A stretch of DNA of 64,000 nucleotides from Kordiimonadaceae bacterium (GCA_017640725.1 JAEPQB010000004.1:232084-296083); one strand, 5' to 3'. Shown: positions 34,175-43,262, counted from the stretch's first letter. Numbers and translations: made by a program. Notes: generated from the sequence alone by a model not told the origin.

Positions 34175-35305
34175 ATGAGAATTCTCATAGTTGGTTCAGG
34201 GTCTTATGTGTTGGGTGATCTATATGGCCCGGGTGTCATATTAAGGTCGGTGGTGCAATGGCTGTTGACTGAAACAGACACTGCAGAACACAATATTTCA
34301 ATCAGCTACAATTCATCGGGCATGCTTGGGAAAAAACAGGCCGCCATTGATGCTGTGTTCTCTCAGATGGGTGCAGGGTCAAGAGTAACATACGATTTGG
34401 TTTCGTCGTCTGAGGCAGAACAAATAATCAAGTCGAAAGAGACTGACGCTTGTTTCATTTCGGTTCCAGACAAACATCATGCCCACTATATCAAAGCTGG
34501 GATGGAACAAAATGTTCCCGTTTGGGTCGTTAAACCGCTGACCGGCGACGACACGCACTCCAAGGAACTTGTAGCCATTCAACGAAGGACTGGGGCCAGG
34601 GTATGGGTGGACTATCACAAACGTTTTGATGTCTCCAACCGGCTATTGAAGAAACAAGTGGAAGACCAGGAGTTGGGCCGGTTGCTGGCATATTCCGTTG
34701 ATTATCATCAGCCACGCACATTACCCATAGATGTTTTCGACTGGACTGCGGACGTTGGTGTTTTCACCTATATTGGCTGCCACTATGTGGACCAGGTATT
34801 TTATTTGTTTCCGGAAGCAAAGCTTGTTTCAGTGAGTGCAGAGCCCTTGAAAGGCGAGGTGTTCGCCAAAACAGGACAATTCGACGGCGTTTTAGCAACG
34901 CTTGCATTTGAAACACTGGGTGGGACAATCGTCTGCCCAATGAATGTGGGTTGGTTCAATCCGAAGGGGGCACCAACCAAGAGCCTTCAAACCCTCAAAG
35001 TTCAGTTTGAGCGCGGTTTGGTTGAACTTGATCAAACCCGGCGCGGCGTTCACATCTGGCATGATGACGGTGTATCGGAAATTAATCCTTATTTCTTTTG
35101 CGCAGCGCCTGACGCCTTTGGTCAAACCAAATTCAGTGGCTACGGATATGACAGCGTGAAATATTTCTTGGAAATAGTTCACACCCGGGGTGCATGGCCA
35201 ACGCAACAAAACTTGCCAAGCTTGCAGGAAGCCGCCAAAACGGATTTTGTTGTTTCTGCAGTGCAAAATGCTCTCAGATCAGGCGAAAAAATTGTCTTTG
35301 ATTGA
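34175..35305 (+). CDS. Gfo/Idh/MocA-family oxidoreductase
   Basis: A 376-aa NAD(P)-dependent sugar dehydrogenase-like protein. The N-terminal Rossmann fold opens with MRILIVGSGSYVLGDLYGPG; a later stretch reads ACFISVPDKHHAHYIKAGM and VWVVKPLTGD, where the usual E-K-P is V-K-P and the Lys is kept. The C-terminal alpha/beta domain carries VGVFTYIGCHYVDQVFY, with the catalytic-type His. It starts 1 nt after the ATP-grasp stop. Substrate unknown; by context a nucleotide sugar or nonulosonate. Confidence 0.85.
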   Translation: MRILIVGSGSYVLGDLYGPGVILRSVVQWLLTETDTAEHNISISYNSSGMLGKKQAAIDAVFSQMGAGSRVTYDLVSSSEAEQIIKSKETDACFISVPDKHHAHYIKAGMEQNVPVWVVKPLTGDDTHSKELVAIQRRTGARVWVDYHKRFDVSNRLLKKQVEDQELGRLLAYSVDYHQPRTLPIDVFDWTADVGVFTYIGCHYVDQVFYLFPEAKLVSVSAEPLKGEVFAKTGQFDGVLATLAFETLGGTIVCPMNVGWFNPKGAPTKSLQTLKVQFERGLVELDQTRRGVHIWHDDGVSEINPYFFCAAPDAFGQTKFSGYGYDSVKYFLEIVHTRGAWPTQQNLPSLQEAAKTDFVVSAVQNALRSGEKIVFD

Positions 35306-37334
35306 ACTTGACCACAGCTCGGCCGACAGCTCCACCTCTGAGGCGCAACATACAGCGCCCATGTCGTACGTTGTATTCCATATCAATATGGCCTTTTCTG
35401 CGATTGAAGAGGAAGAACGGGCGACCGTGATAGAGCGGTGCTACTGGCCGGTATTGAAGTTGGCGCAGCATTTTCCTGTCGGCGTCGAAGCCACCGGATA
35501 CACACTGTCCAGAATTGCAGAAATTGACCCCAATTGGGTGGCAGAGCTGCGCCGTCTGGTGGCGGAGCAAAAAGTCGAGTTTGTTGGAAGTGGCGCAGTC
35601 CAGTTAATTGGCCCGTTGGTGGCCCCTGAGGTGACACAGAAGAATCTTGAACTGGGCAACAGTGACTATGAGAGGCTCGTGGGAATTCAGCCGAAACTGG
35701 CTTTGGTGAATGAGCAGGCTTACGCGCCCGGATTGTTGCCTTTGTACAAGGGCGCAGGTTACAAAGCGGTCATGCTTGATTGGGCGGAGGCTGCTAGCCA
35801 TCATCCTGAGTGGCCGTCGGATTTGTCAGGCAAGCCACAGACCATCCGTGGGGCAGGGGTTGAAATGCCTGTGATATGGTCTGATGCAATCAGTTTCCAG
35901 AAGTTCCAGCGTTATGCACACGGTGAACTTTCTGCGGAGGAATATTTTGAATTTCTCTCGTTGCAGCAGGAAAAAGGCGCCAGAGCGATTCCGCTTTATA
36001 CCAGCGACGCGGAAGTTTTCGATTACCGACCGGGCCGATTCCAAAGCGAAGCAGGCCTTGGTGGCGCCGTAGAGTATGAACGCATCCACCTTTTGCTAAC
36101 CGCAATGCAGAAAAGTGGTGTCGCAACCTTCGTTTTGCCGAGTGAAGTGCTCCAGCTGCGGGACACGTCCCACGATGCTTTGCAAGTTGAATCGGCGGCT
36201 GCACCGGTCACTGTGAAAAAACAAAGGAAGTACAATCTCTTACGCTGGGGGCTGACCGGGCGCTCCGACATGCGTCTTAACACGTACTGTTGGCGTAAGC
36301 TGGAGCAACTACAGCAAAACGATGACACGTCCGAAGAAGACTGGCGATCTCTACTTCACATGTGGGCCAGTGATTTTCGTACTCATATAACTCAAAAGCG
36401 CTGGGAGAAATTGCAGGAAAGTCTGCCACTTTTGCCCCCCTCACATTCGGATGGTCAGCACAGGCAAAAAACCGGCTCTGCGAGTTGCCAAGTTGAGGAG
36501 CAGGGCAGAAACTTGGTTATCCAAACGGCACTAGGTCACCTGGTCCTGAATTGTTATCGGGGTATGGCCATTCAAGCGTTTGGATTTGGTCGATATGAAC
36601 CCGCTGTTGCTGGTGCGCCGGCTAAAAACAGCCTCATAGGGACTTTGGCCCATGGGTTTTTCGATGATATCGAATTTGGAGCAGATTTCTACTCCGGCCA
36701 CATGGTATTTGAACCCGCAGACGCGGGCAAAATATCCGATTTGGGTCGCTGTACACCTGAACATACGTTTGACGACCACACCGGAGAACTTGCTCTCATG
36801 GCGGATATTGCGACGGGCTTGGGTTCTGTCAAAAAATCTATTCTGCTAAATGTCCAGGAACACTCGGTCACCGTTGAATATGAGTTGCCGGATGAATTGC
36901 GTTTGTGGGGCTCGCTGCGATTAGGTCATGCGATGCTCAATCCAAAGGCGTTTGACAAAAAATCGCTGTTTTTTGCCTCCCACAACGGTGGCAATGAATT
37001 GGAATATCACCCTTTGTTCGAAAATGGAGAGTTGGTCACCATCGATCATGGACGCCCGGTAAACAAATTAGTGTCTGCTAACACGGCTGTCGGTATGACA
37101 GGTGGTGAGTTGATTATCGGGGACAAATCCAAGCGCGTTATTTTGACCATGGCCCGGACTGATGCTGCCGGTTTAGGAATGGTGGCATGCCAGCCGGTAA
37201 AAGAGAGCTTTTTTGCGCGTGCACTTATCAGTGTCAGAGAAACGGACGAAACCGCTCGCAAGGAACCGGATTTGTTGGCGCCGGCGATAAGAACCGTTAG
37301 AAAACGATACAAAATTGCTCTGCAGCAAAAGTAA
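35268..37334 (+). CDS. GH57-like glycoside hydrolase family protein
   Basis: A 688-aa protein resembling the GH57 alpha-amylase/transferase fold. YVVFHINMAFSAIEEEERATVIERCYWPVLKLAQ is the diagnostic N-terminal block; VEFVGSGAVQLIGPLVAPEV and LALVNEQAYAPGLLPLY follow, with the latter near the usual Glu nucleophile region. The C-terminal half (about 430-688) is beta-rich and may bind carbohydrate. There is no signal peptide, so it acts in the cytosol. The start is uncertain: ATG 35268 overlaps the previous gene by 38 nt, ATG 35361 begins exactly at the conserved block, and neither has a strong ribosome-binding site. Its role in glycan work is unknown. Confidence 0.65.
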   Translation: MLSDQAKKLSLIELDHSSADSSTSEAQHTAPMSYVVFHINMAFSAIEEEERATVIERCYWPVLKLAQHFPVGVEATGYTLSRIAEIDPNWVAELRRLVAEQKVEFVGSGAVQLIGPLVAPEVTQKNLELGNSDYERLVGIQPKLALVNEQAYAPGLLPLYKGAGYKAVMLDWAEAASHHPEWPSDLSGKPQTIRGAGVEMPVIWSDAISFQKFQRYAHGELSAEEYFEFLSLQQEKGARAIPLYTSDAEVFDYRPGRFQSEAGLGGAVEYERIHLLLTAMQKSGVATFVLPSEVLQLRDTSHDALQVESAAAPVTVKKQRKYNLLRWGLTGRSDMRLNTYCWRKLEQLQQNDDTSEEDWRSLLHMWASDFRTHITQKRWEKLQESLPLLPPSHSDGQHRQKTGSASCQVEEQGRNLVIQTALGHLVLNCYRGMAIQAFGFGRYEPAVAGAPAKNSLIGTLAHGFFDDIEFGADFYSGHMVFEPADAGKISDLGRCTPEHTFDDHTGELALMADIATGLGSVKKSILLNVQEHSVTVEYELPDELRLWGSLRLGHAMLNPKAFDKKSLFFASHNGGNELEYHPLFENGELVTIDHGRPVNKLVSANTAVGMTGGELIIGDKSKRVILTMARTDAAGLGMVACQPVKESFFARALISVRETDETARKEPDLLAPAIRTVRKRYKIALQQK

Positions 37335-37467
37335 TTGCCGCTAACTCCCTCAATGCTATGAATTCTTTGCCATTTTTGCCGAAAGTGGTACGTTTCTTGA
37401 TGAGAAGTCAAACAGGGCGCCAAAAGGGTTGGCGACGTAAGATTTTTGCAGTTGGGAGGCCGGAACT

Positions 37468-38505
37468 ATGTCTCAGCCTGAGTTCGATGGAAGCCATGTA
37501 GACCTTGAAGGCAAGTCCATTTTGATAACCGGGGGGACCGGGTCGTTTGGCAAGCAGATGCTGAAGCAACTGTTGGCAAGTCATAATCCAAAGCGCGTCA
37601 GTATATTTGCCCGTGGTGAATATAATCACTTTCTTCTGCAGAATTCGCTGACAGAAGAACAGCGCCATAAAGTTCGGTTTTTTGTCGGCGATGTTCGCGA
37701 TTTGGACCGCATGGTTATGGCGATGCGCGGCATAGATATCGTTATTCATGCTGCAGCGCAGAAACAGGTGCCGCTTGCGGAGTATAATCCGTTCGAGTGC
37801 ATCCGGACCAACGTGATTGGTGCGGAGAATGTTGTTCAGGCTGCCATCCGTGCAGGGGTCAGCAAAGTCTTGGCGCTTTCGACTGACAAGGCGGTTAATC
37901 CAATTAACCTTTACGGCGCTAGTAAACTGGCGTCGGACAAAATATTTGTGGCAGCAAATTCGCTCGCAGCTGGTACAGGCACTAGTTTTTCTGTTGTGCG
38001 CTACGGCAATGTTCTGGGATCCAGGGGCAGCGTTATTCCTTTCTTCAGAAAGTTACTCAAGGAAGGCGCAACAGAATTGCCGGTAACAGACGAACGAATG
38101 ACTCGTTTCTGGATCACACTGGAGCAAGCGGTTGCTTTTACCATCACATGTATCGGGTCTATGCGCGGCGGTGAAATTTATGTTCCGAAAATCCCTTCAA
38201 TGCGGATCACAGACTTAGTTGAAGCCCTAGCACCCGGTATCGCCACTTCGATCGTCGGTATTCGGCCAGGTGAAAAGCTCCATGAGCTGATGATTACCGA
38301 CCATAACGCCCCAACCACCCTTGATATGGGTGATCGTTATGTCATTGAACCAGAATGGAATTTTTGGTCACGGCCAGCACACGAAAGTGATGGTCACCCT
38401 ACGGTTCCTGAAGGGTTTGAATATACGAGCGACAACAACGATTGGTGGATGAGTGTTGATGAGCTGAGGGAAACACTCGAGCATATTCCACTTGAGGGAG
38501 AGTAG
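37468..38505 (+). CDS. pseB: PseB: UDP-GlcNAc 4,6-dehydratase (inverting)
   Basis: A 345-aa short-chain dehydrogenase fold enzyme that starts pseudaminic acid synthesis by converting UDP-GlcNAc to the 4-keto-6-deoxy L-arabino sugar. The NAD(P) loop is ILITGGTGSFGKQ, the later signature is STDKAVNPINLYGASKLASDK, and VVRYGNVLGSRGSVIPFF and GIRPGEKLHELMI complete the PseB/CapD-type pattern. GGGAGG lies 8 nt before the ATG. A 133-nt gap separates it from the GH57-like gene, so it may have its own promoter; none was identified. Confidence 0.93.
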   Translation: MSQPEFDGSHVDLEGKSILITGGTGSFGKQMLKQLLASHNPKRVSIFARGEYNHFLLQNSLTEEQRHKVRFFVGDVRDLDRMVMAMRGIDIVIHAAAQKQVPLAEYNPFECIRTNVIGAENVVQAAIRAGVSKVLALSTDKAVNPINLYGASKLASDKIFVAANSLAAGTGTSFSVVRYGNVLGSRGSVIPFFRKLLKEGATELPVTDERMTRFWITLEQAVAFTITCIGSMRGGEIYVPKIPSMRITDLVEALAPGIATSIVGIRPGEKLHELMITDHNAPTTLDMGDRYVIEPEWNFWSRPAHESDGHPTVPEGFEYTSDNNDWWMSVDELRETLEHIPLEGE

Positions 38506-38510
38506 GCGCC

Positions 38511-39701
38511 GTGCCGGACCAATTCCTGCCTTATGGACGGCATGCTGTTGACGAAGATGACATTGAAGCCGTCGTTGATGTCCTAAGGTCTGCTCCTTTA
38601 ACGGCTGGTCCCAAAATACCCGAATTCGAGCAGGCCTTCGCACGCTATATTGGTGTAAAGGAAGCTGTTGTATGCTCTAACGGGACGGCGGCCCTTCATC
38701 TTGCGGCAATGGCCGCGGGATTGCAGCCTGGCGATGTCGCTATCGTACCCGCAATAACATTTCTCGCGACCGCCAATGCTGTCCGTATGACCGGTGCTGA
38801 AGTCTGCTTTGCTGATGTAGACGCCGAGACAGGACTGATGACGCCCGAGACATTTTCCGCTGCTTTGCAGCAAGCGCAAGGCCCGGTTAAAGCGGTTCTA
38901 CCTGTTCATATGAATGGGCAATCCGAACATATGGAAGCCATTCGTTGTATCGCCACTGAAAACGGCCTCAAGGTCATAACAGATTGCTGTCATGCGCTGG
39001 GTGCAGATTACAAAGAAGGTGGCAAACCCGGCGACGGCAAGTATGAAGACATGGCAACTTTTTCGTTGCATCCAGTAAAATCGATAGCGATGGGTGAGGG
39101 TGGTTTCATCGTTACCAACGATGAACAACTGGCACATCAAATGCGTTTGCTCAGAAGCCACGCCATGGAAAAAGATCCTGAGCAATGGCAAAGGGATGCT
39201 GGTTTCGACTCTGAGGGCGCAGCCAATCCCTGGTACTATGAAATGCAAATGTTGGCCTACAATTACAGGGCCACCGATATGCAGTGCGCTTTGGGGTTAA
39301 GTCAGTTGAAAAAACTGGATAATTTCATCGCAAGTCGACGCAAGATTGCCGACTTGTACGACAAGGCTTTTGCCGGCATGTCCAATTCGGTCAAACCCGT
39401 GCGCCGTTCGGTTGACTGTGTTTCGGCTTGGCACCTTTATGTGGTGCAGTTTGATTTCGAAGCTATCGGCCTTGAGCGCGCGGCGCTCATGAAGAAACTT
39501 CAGTCATTGGGGGTAGGGACACAAGTCCACTATGTACCTGTTTCCAGCCAACCATATTATGTCGAACGTTATGGGCGGCAGGATATGCCGGGGGCAGAAA
39601 GTTATTACGCAGGTATTTTGAGTTTACCCATCTTTCCTGCCATGACTTCAGCAGACGTAGAACATGTTGTTGGCACAATCAATTCAGTAATACGCGGATA
39701 A
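38511..39701 (+). CDS. pseC: PseC: UDP-4-keto sugar aminotransferase
   Basis: A 396-aa PLP enzyme of the DegT/DnrJ/EryC1 family that adds the amino group at C4 of the PseB product. The start MPDQFLPYGRHAVDEDDIEAVVDVLRS is typical of PseC, as are FLATANAVRMTGAEVCFADVD and HPVKSIAMGEGGFIVTND with the PLP Lys (HPVK). Near the C-terminus GTQVHYVPVSSQPYY matches the family. It starts with GTG, 5 nt after pseB, and ends the sugar gene run. A terminator of the convergent flagellin follows. Confidence 0.92.
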   Translation: MPDQFLPYGRHAVDEDDIEAVVDVLRSAPLTAGPKIPEFEQAFARYIGVKEAVVCSNGTAALHLAAMAAGLQPGDVAIVPAITFLATANAVRMTGAEVCFADVDAETGLMTPETFSAALQQAQGPVKAVLPVHMNGQSEHMEAIRCIATENGLKVITDCCHALGADYKEGGKPGDGKYEDMATFSLHPVKSIAMGEGGFIVTNDEQLAHQMRLLRSHAMEKDPEQWQRDAGFDSEGAANPWYYEMQMLAYNYRATDMQCALGLSQLKKLDNFIASRRKIADLYDKAFAGMSNSVKPVRRSVDCVSAWHLYVVQFDFEAIGLERAALMKKLQSLGVGTQVHYVPVSSQPYYVERYGRQDMPGAESYYAGILSLPIFPAMTSADVEHVVGTINSVIRG

Positions 39702-39766
39702 TTTTTCCCAATTGTACCCAGGTTTTTTGATGTGATTGGCTTTGCGGCTTTATTGCAAAATAAAAA

Positions 39767-39804
39767 CCCCTGGCCTTACAACGCTGCAGTTGCAAGGCCA
39801 GGGG
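39767..39804 (-). terminator. Intrinsic terminator of flagellin copy 4
   Basis: Long stem CCCCTGGCCTT / AAGGCCAGGGG extended by CAAC/GTTG after one mismatch, loop GCTGCA. On the minus strand TTTTTATTTT follows. It may also stop pseC transcripts, but the plus strand has no T-run. Confidence 0.9.
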
Positions 39805-39838
39805 CCAAAAACGTCAGGTATCGTTATCTAGGCGGCTT

Positions 39839-40669
39839 TTAACCGTTGAAGAGCGCCAGGATAGATTGCGGCGACTGGTTCGCAATCGATAGGGCCTGAA
39901 TACCCAGCTGCTGCTTCACCTGCAAGGCCTGTAAGTTTGCACTTTCCTTCGCAAGGTCTGCATCCACCAGGTTACCAATACCAATCTCGATCACGTCCTG
40001 AAGCTGACCAGTGAAGTTTCTGCTCTGTTCCAAGGCTGTTGAGCCAGAGCCGAGTTTGGTCAACGCAGCATTCAAGTTGTTGATCGCGTCGGTGATGTTT
40101 GTCACAGCTGCAGAAGCCGAATCCTGGGTCGATATGGTCTGGTTAGACGTAATCGGTATGTTGGTGCTGCTGAGTGTGAGTGTCTGGTGCTCAACGGTCA
40201 GTGTTTGCGTCGCGTCAGCGTTGGTGATTGCGACAATTGCGTCCGTGCCACCGTCGATCAGATTAGTACCATTGAATTCGGCATTGTTGACCACAGAGGT
40301 GATCTGATCTCGCAGAGACGTAAAGTCCTGGCTGAGGGCGTCACGGCTGGTAGTATCAAGGCCCTGGTCTGCTGCTGCCACAGCTTTTTCCTTCATCTCC
40401 AACAAGAGATCAGAGACGGCGCTGGCGGCGGCCAAGGCGACATCAACGGTCGAAATACCGCGGTCGAGTGACTGTGTTACAGCTGAAAGACCGCGTAAGT
40501 CACTACGCAACTTCTGCGCGATCGAAAATACCGCTGCATTGTCTTTAGCTGACGAAATTCTGAGACCTGTATTAATCTTTGTCTGCGTGTCTTGCAGGTC
40601 TGAACTGGTCTGGTTCAGGTTACGCAGTGCACTTAATGCACTGGCGTTTACATTAATTGAAAAGGCCAT
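39839..40669 (-). CDS. Flagellin (copy 4)
   Basis: A 276-aa short flagellin separated from copies 1-3 by the 13-kb glycosylation run. It starts MAFSINVNASALSALRNLNQ and ends LGIQALSIANQSPQSILALFNG. The helices are conserved, but the middle (LIDGGTDAIVAITNADATQT, then TLSSTNIPITSNQTIS) is clearly different from the others. It has its own sigma-54 promoter and a strong terminator. It may be a minor or positional flagellin. Confidence 0.94.
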   Translation of the reverse strand: MAFSINVNASALSALRNLNQTSSDLQDTQTKINTGLRISSAKDNAAVFSIAQKLRSDLRGLSAVTQSLDRGISTVDVALAAASAVSDLLLEMKEKAVAAADQGLDTTSRDALSQDFTSLRDQITSVVNNAEFNGTNLIDGGTDAIVAITNADATQTLTVEHQTLTLSSTNIPITSNQTISTQDSASAAVTNITDAINNLNAALTKLGSGSTALEQSRNFTGQLQDVIEIGIGNLVDADLAKESANLQALQVKQQLGIQALSIANQSPQSILALFNG

Positions 40670-40728
40670 TTAACCTCTCCTGTTTGACGTTTCTGTTTCG
40701 GTCGGGTTTCCGACTTGCCACCCTAATA

Positions 40729-40744
40729 AGCAAAGGGTGTGCCA
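40729..40744 (-). promoter_or_regulatory. Sigma-54 promoter of flagellin copy 4
   Basis: Minus strand TGGCAC-ACCCT-TTGCT, matching the consensus, about 60 bp before the flagellin start. A TGCCGG motif lies about 125 bp upstream (40869-40874). Confidence 0.85.
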
Positions 40745-40933
40745 GTTTTAAAGGCCTATAAAGCATTGAAAATAAACAATAAAAAATAGAAAAATCATTC
40801 TGCAGATAAAAAGGGCAAAAGATTCACCGTGGTTTCTGATGGCTTAAATGTGCGTGGGTGCAACTTCTGCCGGTGTTAAAGAAGGGTATTGGCGGTTAAG
40901 CGCCTAGAGTAGATGGCCAAAGCGACGGTGAGA

Positions 40934-41260
40934 TCACCGCTTTCGAGACTGTGCTTTAGGGGTCTTGATGGCTTTGCCGCTCTTCGCACTTTTCCCCGAA
41001 GAACTCGTTGGGGTTGTGCCGGGCAAGGCTGTGCCTGCAGGTGAAAAGGCACTTAGTTTAGGGGCTGAGTTGGTCGTCATGATCTGCGGTGTTGGACTGT
41101 CACTGGTTCCTGACTTGCCAGACGTTGCTGCCGACAATTCAAGGGCGAAACTACGTGCATTAGCATTTTTTGACATAGCTGCCAGACGCGCCAGAGCGGC
41201 GCTTTGATTATTTGGACCTACGGGGAGCTGCAATGCCTTAGTTGTGAGGCCGGTTTCCAT
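40934..41260 (-). CDS. Small hypothetical protein in the flgI operon
   Basis: Not recognised. A 108-aa Ser/Thr/Ala/Lys-rich protein with a short helical start (SAALARLAAMSKNANARSFALEL) and a disordered, basic tail (GKSAKSGKAIKTPKAQSRKR). There is no signal peptide or membrane helix. It starts 1 nt after the flbY stop, so it is the last gene of flgI-cheL-flbY, and a flagellar role is likely by position only. Confidence 0.55.
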   Translation of the reverse strand: METGLTTKALQLPVGPNNQSAALARLAAMSKNANARSFALELSAATSGKSGTSDSPTPQIMTTNSAPKLSAFSPAGTALPGTTPTSSSGKSAKSGKAIKTPKAQSRKR

Positions 41261-41261
41261 G

Positions 41262-41744
41262 TCAGATAACTTGGTTAAGGCTTAAAGACATTGGCCTCGC
41301 CGCGTTCGAAACCTGGTACGCCGCATTGTTGCCATAACTGGTGACAGGTCTTTGCTGCTTTGCCACTTCTTCGCCCACACTCTTGATCAATCCTTCAGCG
41401 ATTGACTTAAGGCGAAGTACAACACGCGCGTGATCTCGCAGGATTTCGCGGAGTTTTTCGGTAACAAATTTAATATATTTGCGTTCGCCTGACTCTTTAT
41501 CGCCTAGCAGGTGCTCATTCACCTGCAGCTGACTCATAGTGTTTTTATATTCAGCCATAAGCCTACTTTTTTCGCCGTGAAGTTTCTGGGCGTCATTGGC
41601 ACGGTGCAACTTCAGCAGGTTGGTTTCCCGGGCAATCAGGTCACATAGTGACTTGGTAAGCTTGACCAGCTTGGCACCAGGTCCCGTGATGCGTTCAGCG
41701 AAAGGCTTTAATTCTGGGGGAGGGGTAAACTCCGTTGCCGTCAC
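41262..41744 (-). CDS. flbY: FlbY/FlgN-like flagellar protein
   Basis: A 160-aa cytosolic helical protein. LVKLTKSLCDLIARETNLLKLHRANDA followed by a long helical stretch is typical of FlgN-type export chaperones; in Caulobacter the gene after flgI-cheL is flbY. The GTG start at 41744 has a near-perfect AGGAGG 6 nt upstream, lying inside the end of cheL. The last 30 residues are polar. Assignment to FlbY rests on gene order plus the helical pattern. Confidence 0.65.
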   Translation of the reverse strand: MTATEFTPPPELKPFAERITGPGAKLVKLTKSLCDLIARETNLLKLHRANDAQKLHGEKSRLMAEYKNTMSQLQVNEHLLGDKESGERKYIKFVTEKLREILRDHARVVLRLKSIAEGLIKSVGEEVAKQQRPVTSYGNNAAYQVSNAARPMSLSLNQVI

Positions 41745-42077
41745 TTATGCCTCCTGAAGTTTGAGGATTTCGCGATACACGGAATCAGCGATGCCGATAC
41801 CGCCTTGTTTGGCAATTTCTTTACCCATTTCTTCAACCATCATGCCGCGGTACACCTGCTCGGCATGACCACCGCCCATGAAACTGTCTGTTTTAACGGT
41901 TTCAAACATGGGGGCGAGCATTTGTGACAGGAAGACCGCTTCAAATTGTTCTGCTGTTTGGCGGGCAGCTCTTTTGTCCATGCCCGCAAGCTGGTCTTTA
42001 TTCAGGCCAGCTTGAGAGGCCCGCAACTGGGCCTCAATCATTTGGTCTTGTGCAGCGTTGATCGTAACCGTTTGCAT
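41745..42077 (-). CDS. cheL: Rod-binding protein CheL/FlgJ N-terminal type
   Basis: A 110-aa protein equal to the N-terminal rod-binding half of FlgJ, without the muramidase half. AAEQFEAVFLSQMLAPMF is represented here as RQTAEQFEAVFLSQMLAPMF; GGHAEQVYRGMMVEEMGKEIAKQGGIGIAD is the core. It should act in the periplasm during rod assembly. Its ATG shares a nucleotide with the flgI stop (TAATG). The gene order flgI-cheL-flbY is that of Caulobacter. Confidence 0.88.
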   Translation of the reverse strand: MQTVTINAAQDQMIEAQLRASQAGLNKDQLAGMDKRAARQTAEQFEAVFLSQMLAPMFETVKTDSFMGGGHAEQVYRGMMVEEMGKEIAKQGGIGIADSVYREILKLQEA

Positions 42078-43204
42078 TACATCACCTGAATTTCAGCTTG
42101 CATGGCGCCCGATGCCTTGACCGCTTGCAGGATCGAAATCATGTCGCGTGGGCCAATACCCAGGGCGTTCAGCCCGTCTACAAGGTCTTGCAAGGTGACT
42201 GCAGGCTCCAGAACCGTGAGGCGCTTGTCGCTTCCATCGTCAACTTCAATACCGGTGCGGTTTACCACTTCAGTTTGACCCCCTTGAGCAAAGGCGCCCG
42301 GCTGAGAAACCTGCGGTTCTTCTGTAATACTGATCGTCAGGTTGCCTTGGGCAATCGCAACTGAATTGATGCGGACATCGGCACCAATCACAATGATGCC
42401 GGTTCTTTCATCGATGATTACCTTGGCGCGTTGGTCAGGCGTTACAGTCAATTGTTCGATTTCAGTCAGAATGTCGACCATCGCCAGTCGGTAGCCAACG
42501 GGCCGCTCGATCTGAATGGTGGATGGATCAAGCGTGCGCGCCATTTCATTGGTCAAACCCGTGTTGATTGCAGCGGTAATCCGACGTGCAGTTGTCAGGT
42601 CTGGATTGTGAAGAGAGAGCTTGACCGAGTTCATGTCCGCTAGCTCGAACGGCAGTTCACGCTCAACAATCGCACCATTGGCAATGCGTCCATTCGTTGG
42701 CACACCCTGTGTGACCGTAGCAGCTTCACCTTGTGCGGAAAAACCGGCAACCGCAACACCGCCTTGCGCAACGGCATAAACTTCGCCATCAGCACCAAGC
42801 AGCGGAGTAGCAATCAGAGTGCCGCCCAGAAGCGACTCTGCGTCGCCCAGGGAACTTACGGAAACATCAATGCGTGTGCCCTGACGTGAGAAAGAGGGCA
42901 GGCTTGCCGTAACCATAACGGCGGCCACATTTTCGGGCCGCATGATGATTTCTTTTGAGTTCACACCCAAGCGTTCAAGCATCGCGGTCAAGCTTTGCTG
43001 AGTATAGGGTACATTCAAGAAGATATCGCCGGTGCCATTGAGGCCAACCACAAGGCCGTAACCAATCAACTGGTTTTCCCGAATACCTTCAATTGTGACA
43101 ATGTCTTTGATGCGGGACGGCACAGCGGAGGCTGATTGTATGCCAACTAATGCAGCCATCAGCGTCAAAAGTGCGATGCGGAATGTTTTACCCAAACTGA
43201 ACAT
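42077..43204 (-). CDS. flgI: Flagellar P-ring protein FlgI
   Basis: A 375-aa periplasmic P-ring subunit. The signal peptide is about residues 1-27 (IALLTLMAALVGIQSASA). Conserved parts are RIKDIVTIEGIRENQLIGYGLVVGLNGTGD, AAVMVTASLPSFSRQGTRIDV, QGGVAVAGFSAQG, and DERTGIIVIGADVRI with the C-terminal LNALGIGPRDMISILQAVKASGAM. It is transcribed from a sigma-54 promoter about 60 bp upstream and heads flgI-cheL-flbY-orf; fliX is divergent. Confidence 0.95.
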   Translation of the reverse strand: MFSLGKTFRIALLTLMAALVGIQSASAVPSRIKDIVTIEGIRENQLIGYGLVVGLNGTGDIFLNVPYTQQSLTAMLERLGVNSKEIIMRPENVAAVMVTASLPSFSRQGTRIDVSVSSLGDAESLLGGTLIATPLLGADGEVYAVAQGGVAVAGFSAQGEAATVTQGVPTNGRIANGAIVERELPFELADMNSVKLSLHNPDLTTARRITAAINTGLTNEMARTLDPSTIQIERPVGYRLAMVDILTEIEQLTVTPDQRAKVIIDERTGIIVIGADVRINSVAIAQGNLTISITEEPQVSQPGAFAQGGQTEVVNRTGIEVDDGSDKRLTVLEPAVTLQDLVDGLNALGIGPRDMISILQAVKASGAMQAEIQVM

Positions 43205-43262
43205 TTTTGCTGTCCTTCAATGTCACCCTGTGCCTCTCATTTGAGGCCTTCGAACACTATTA

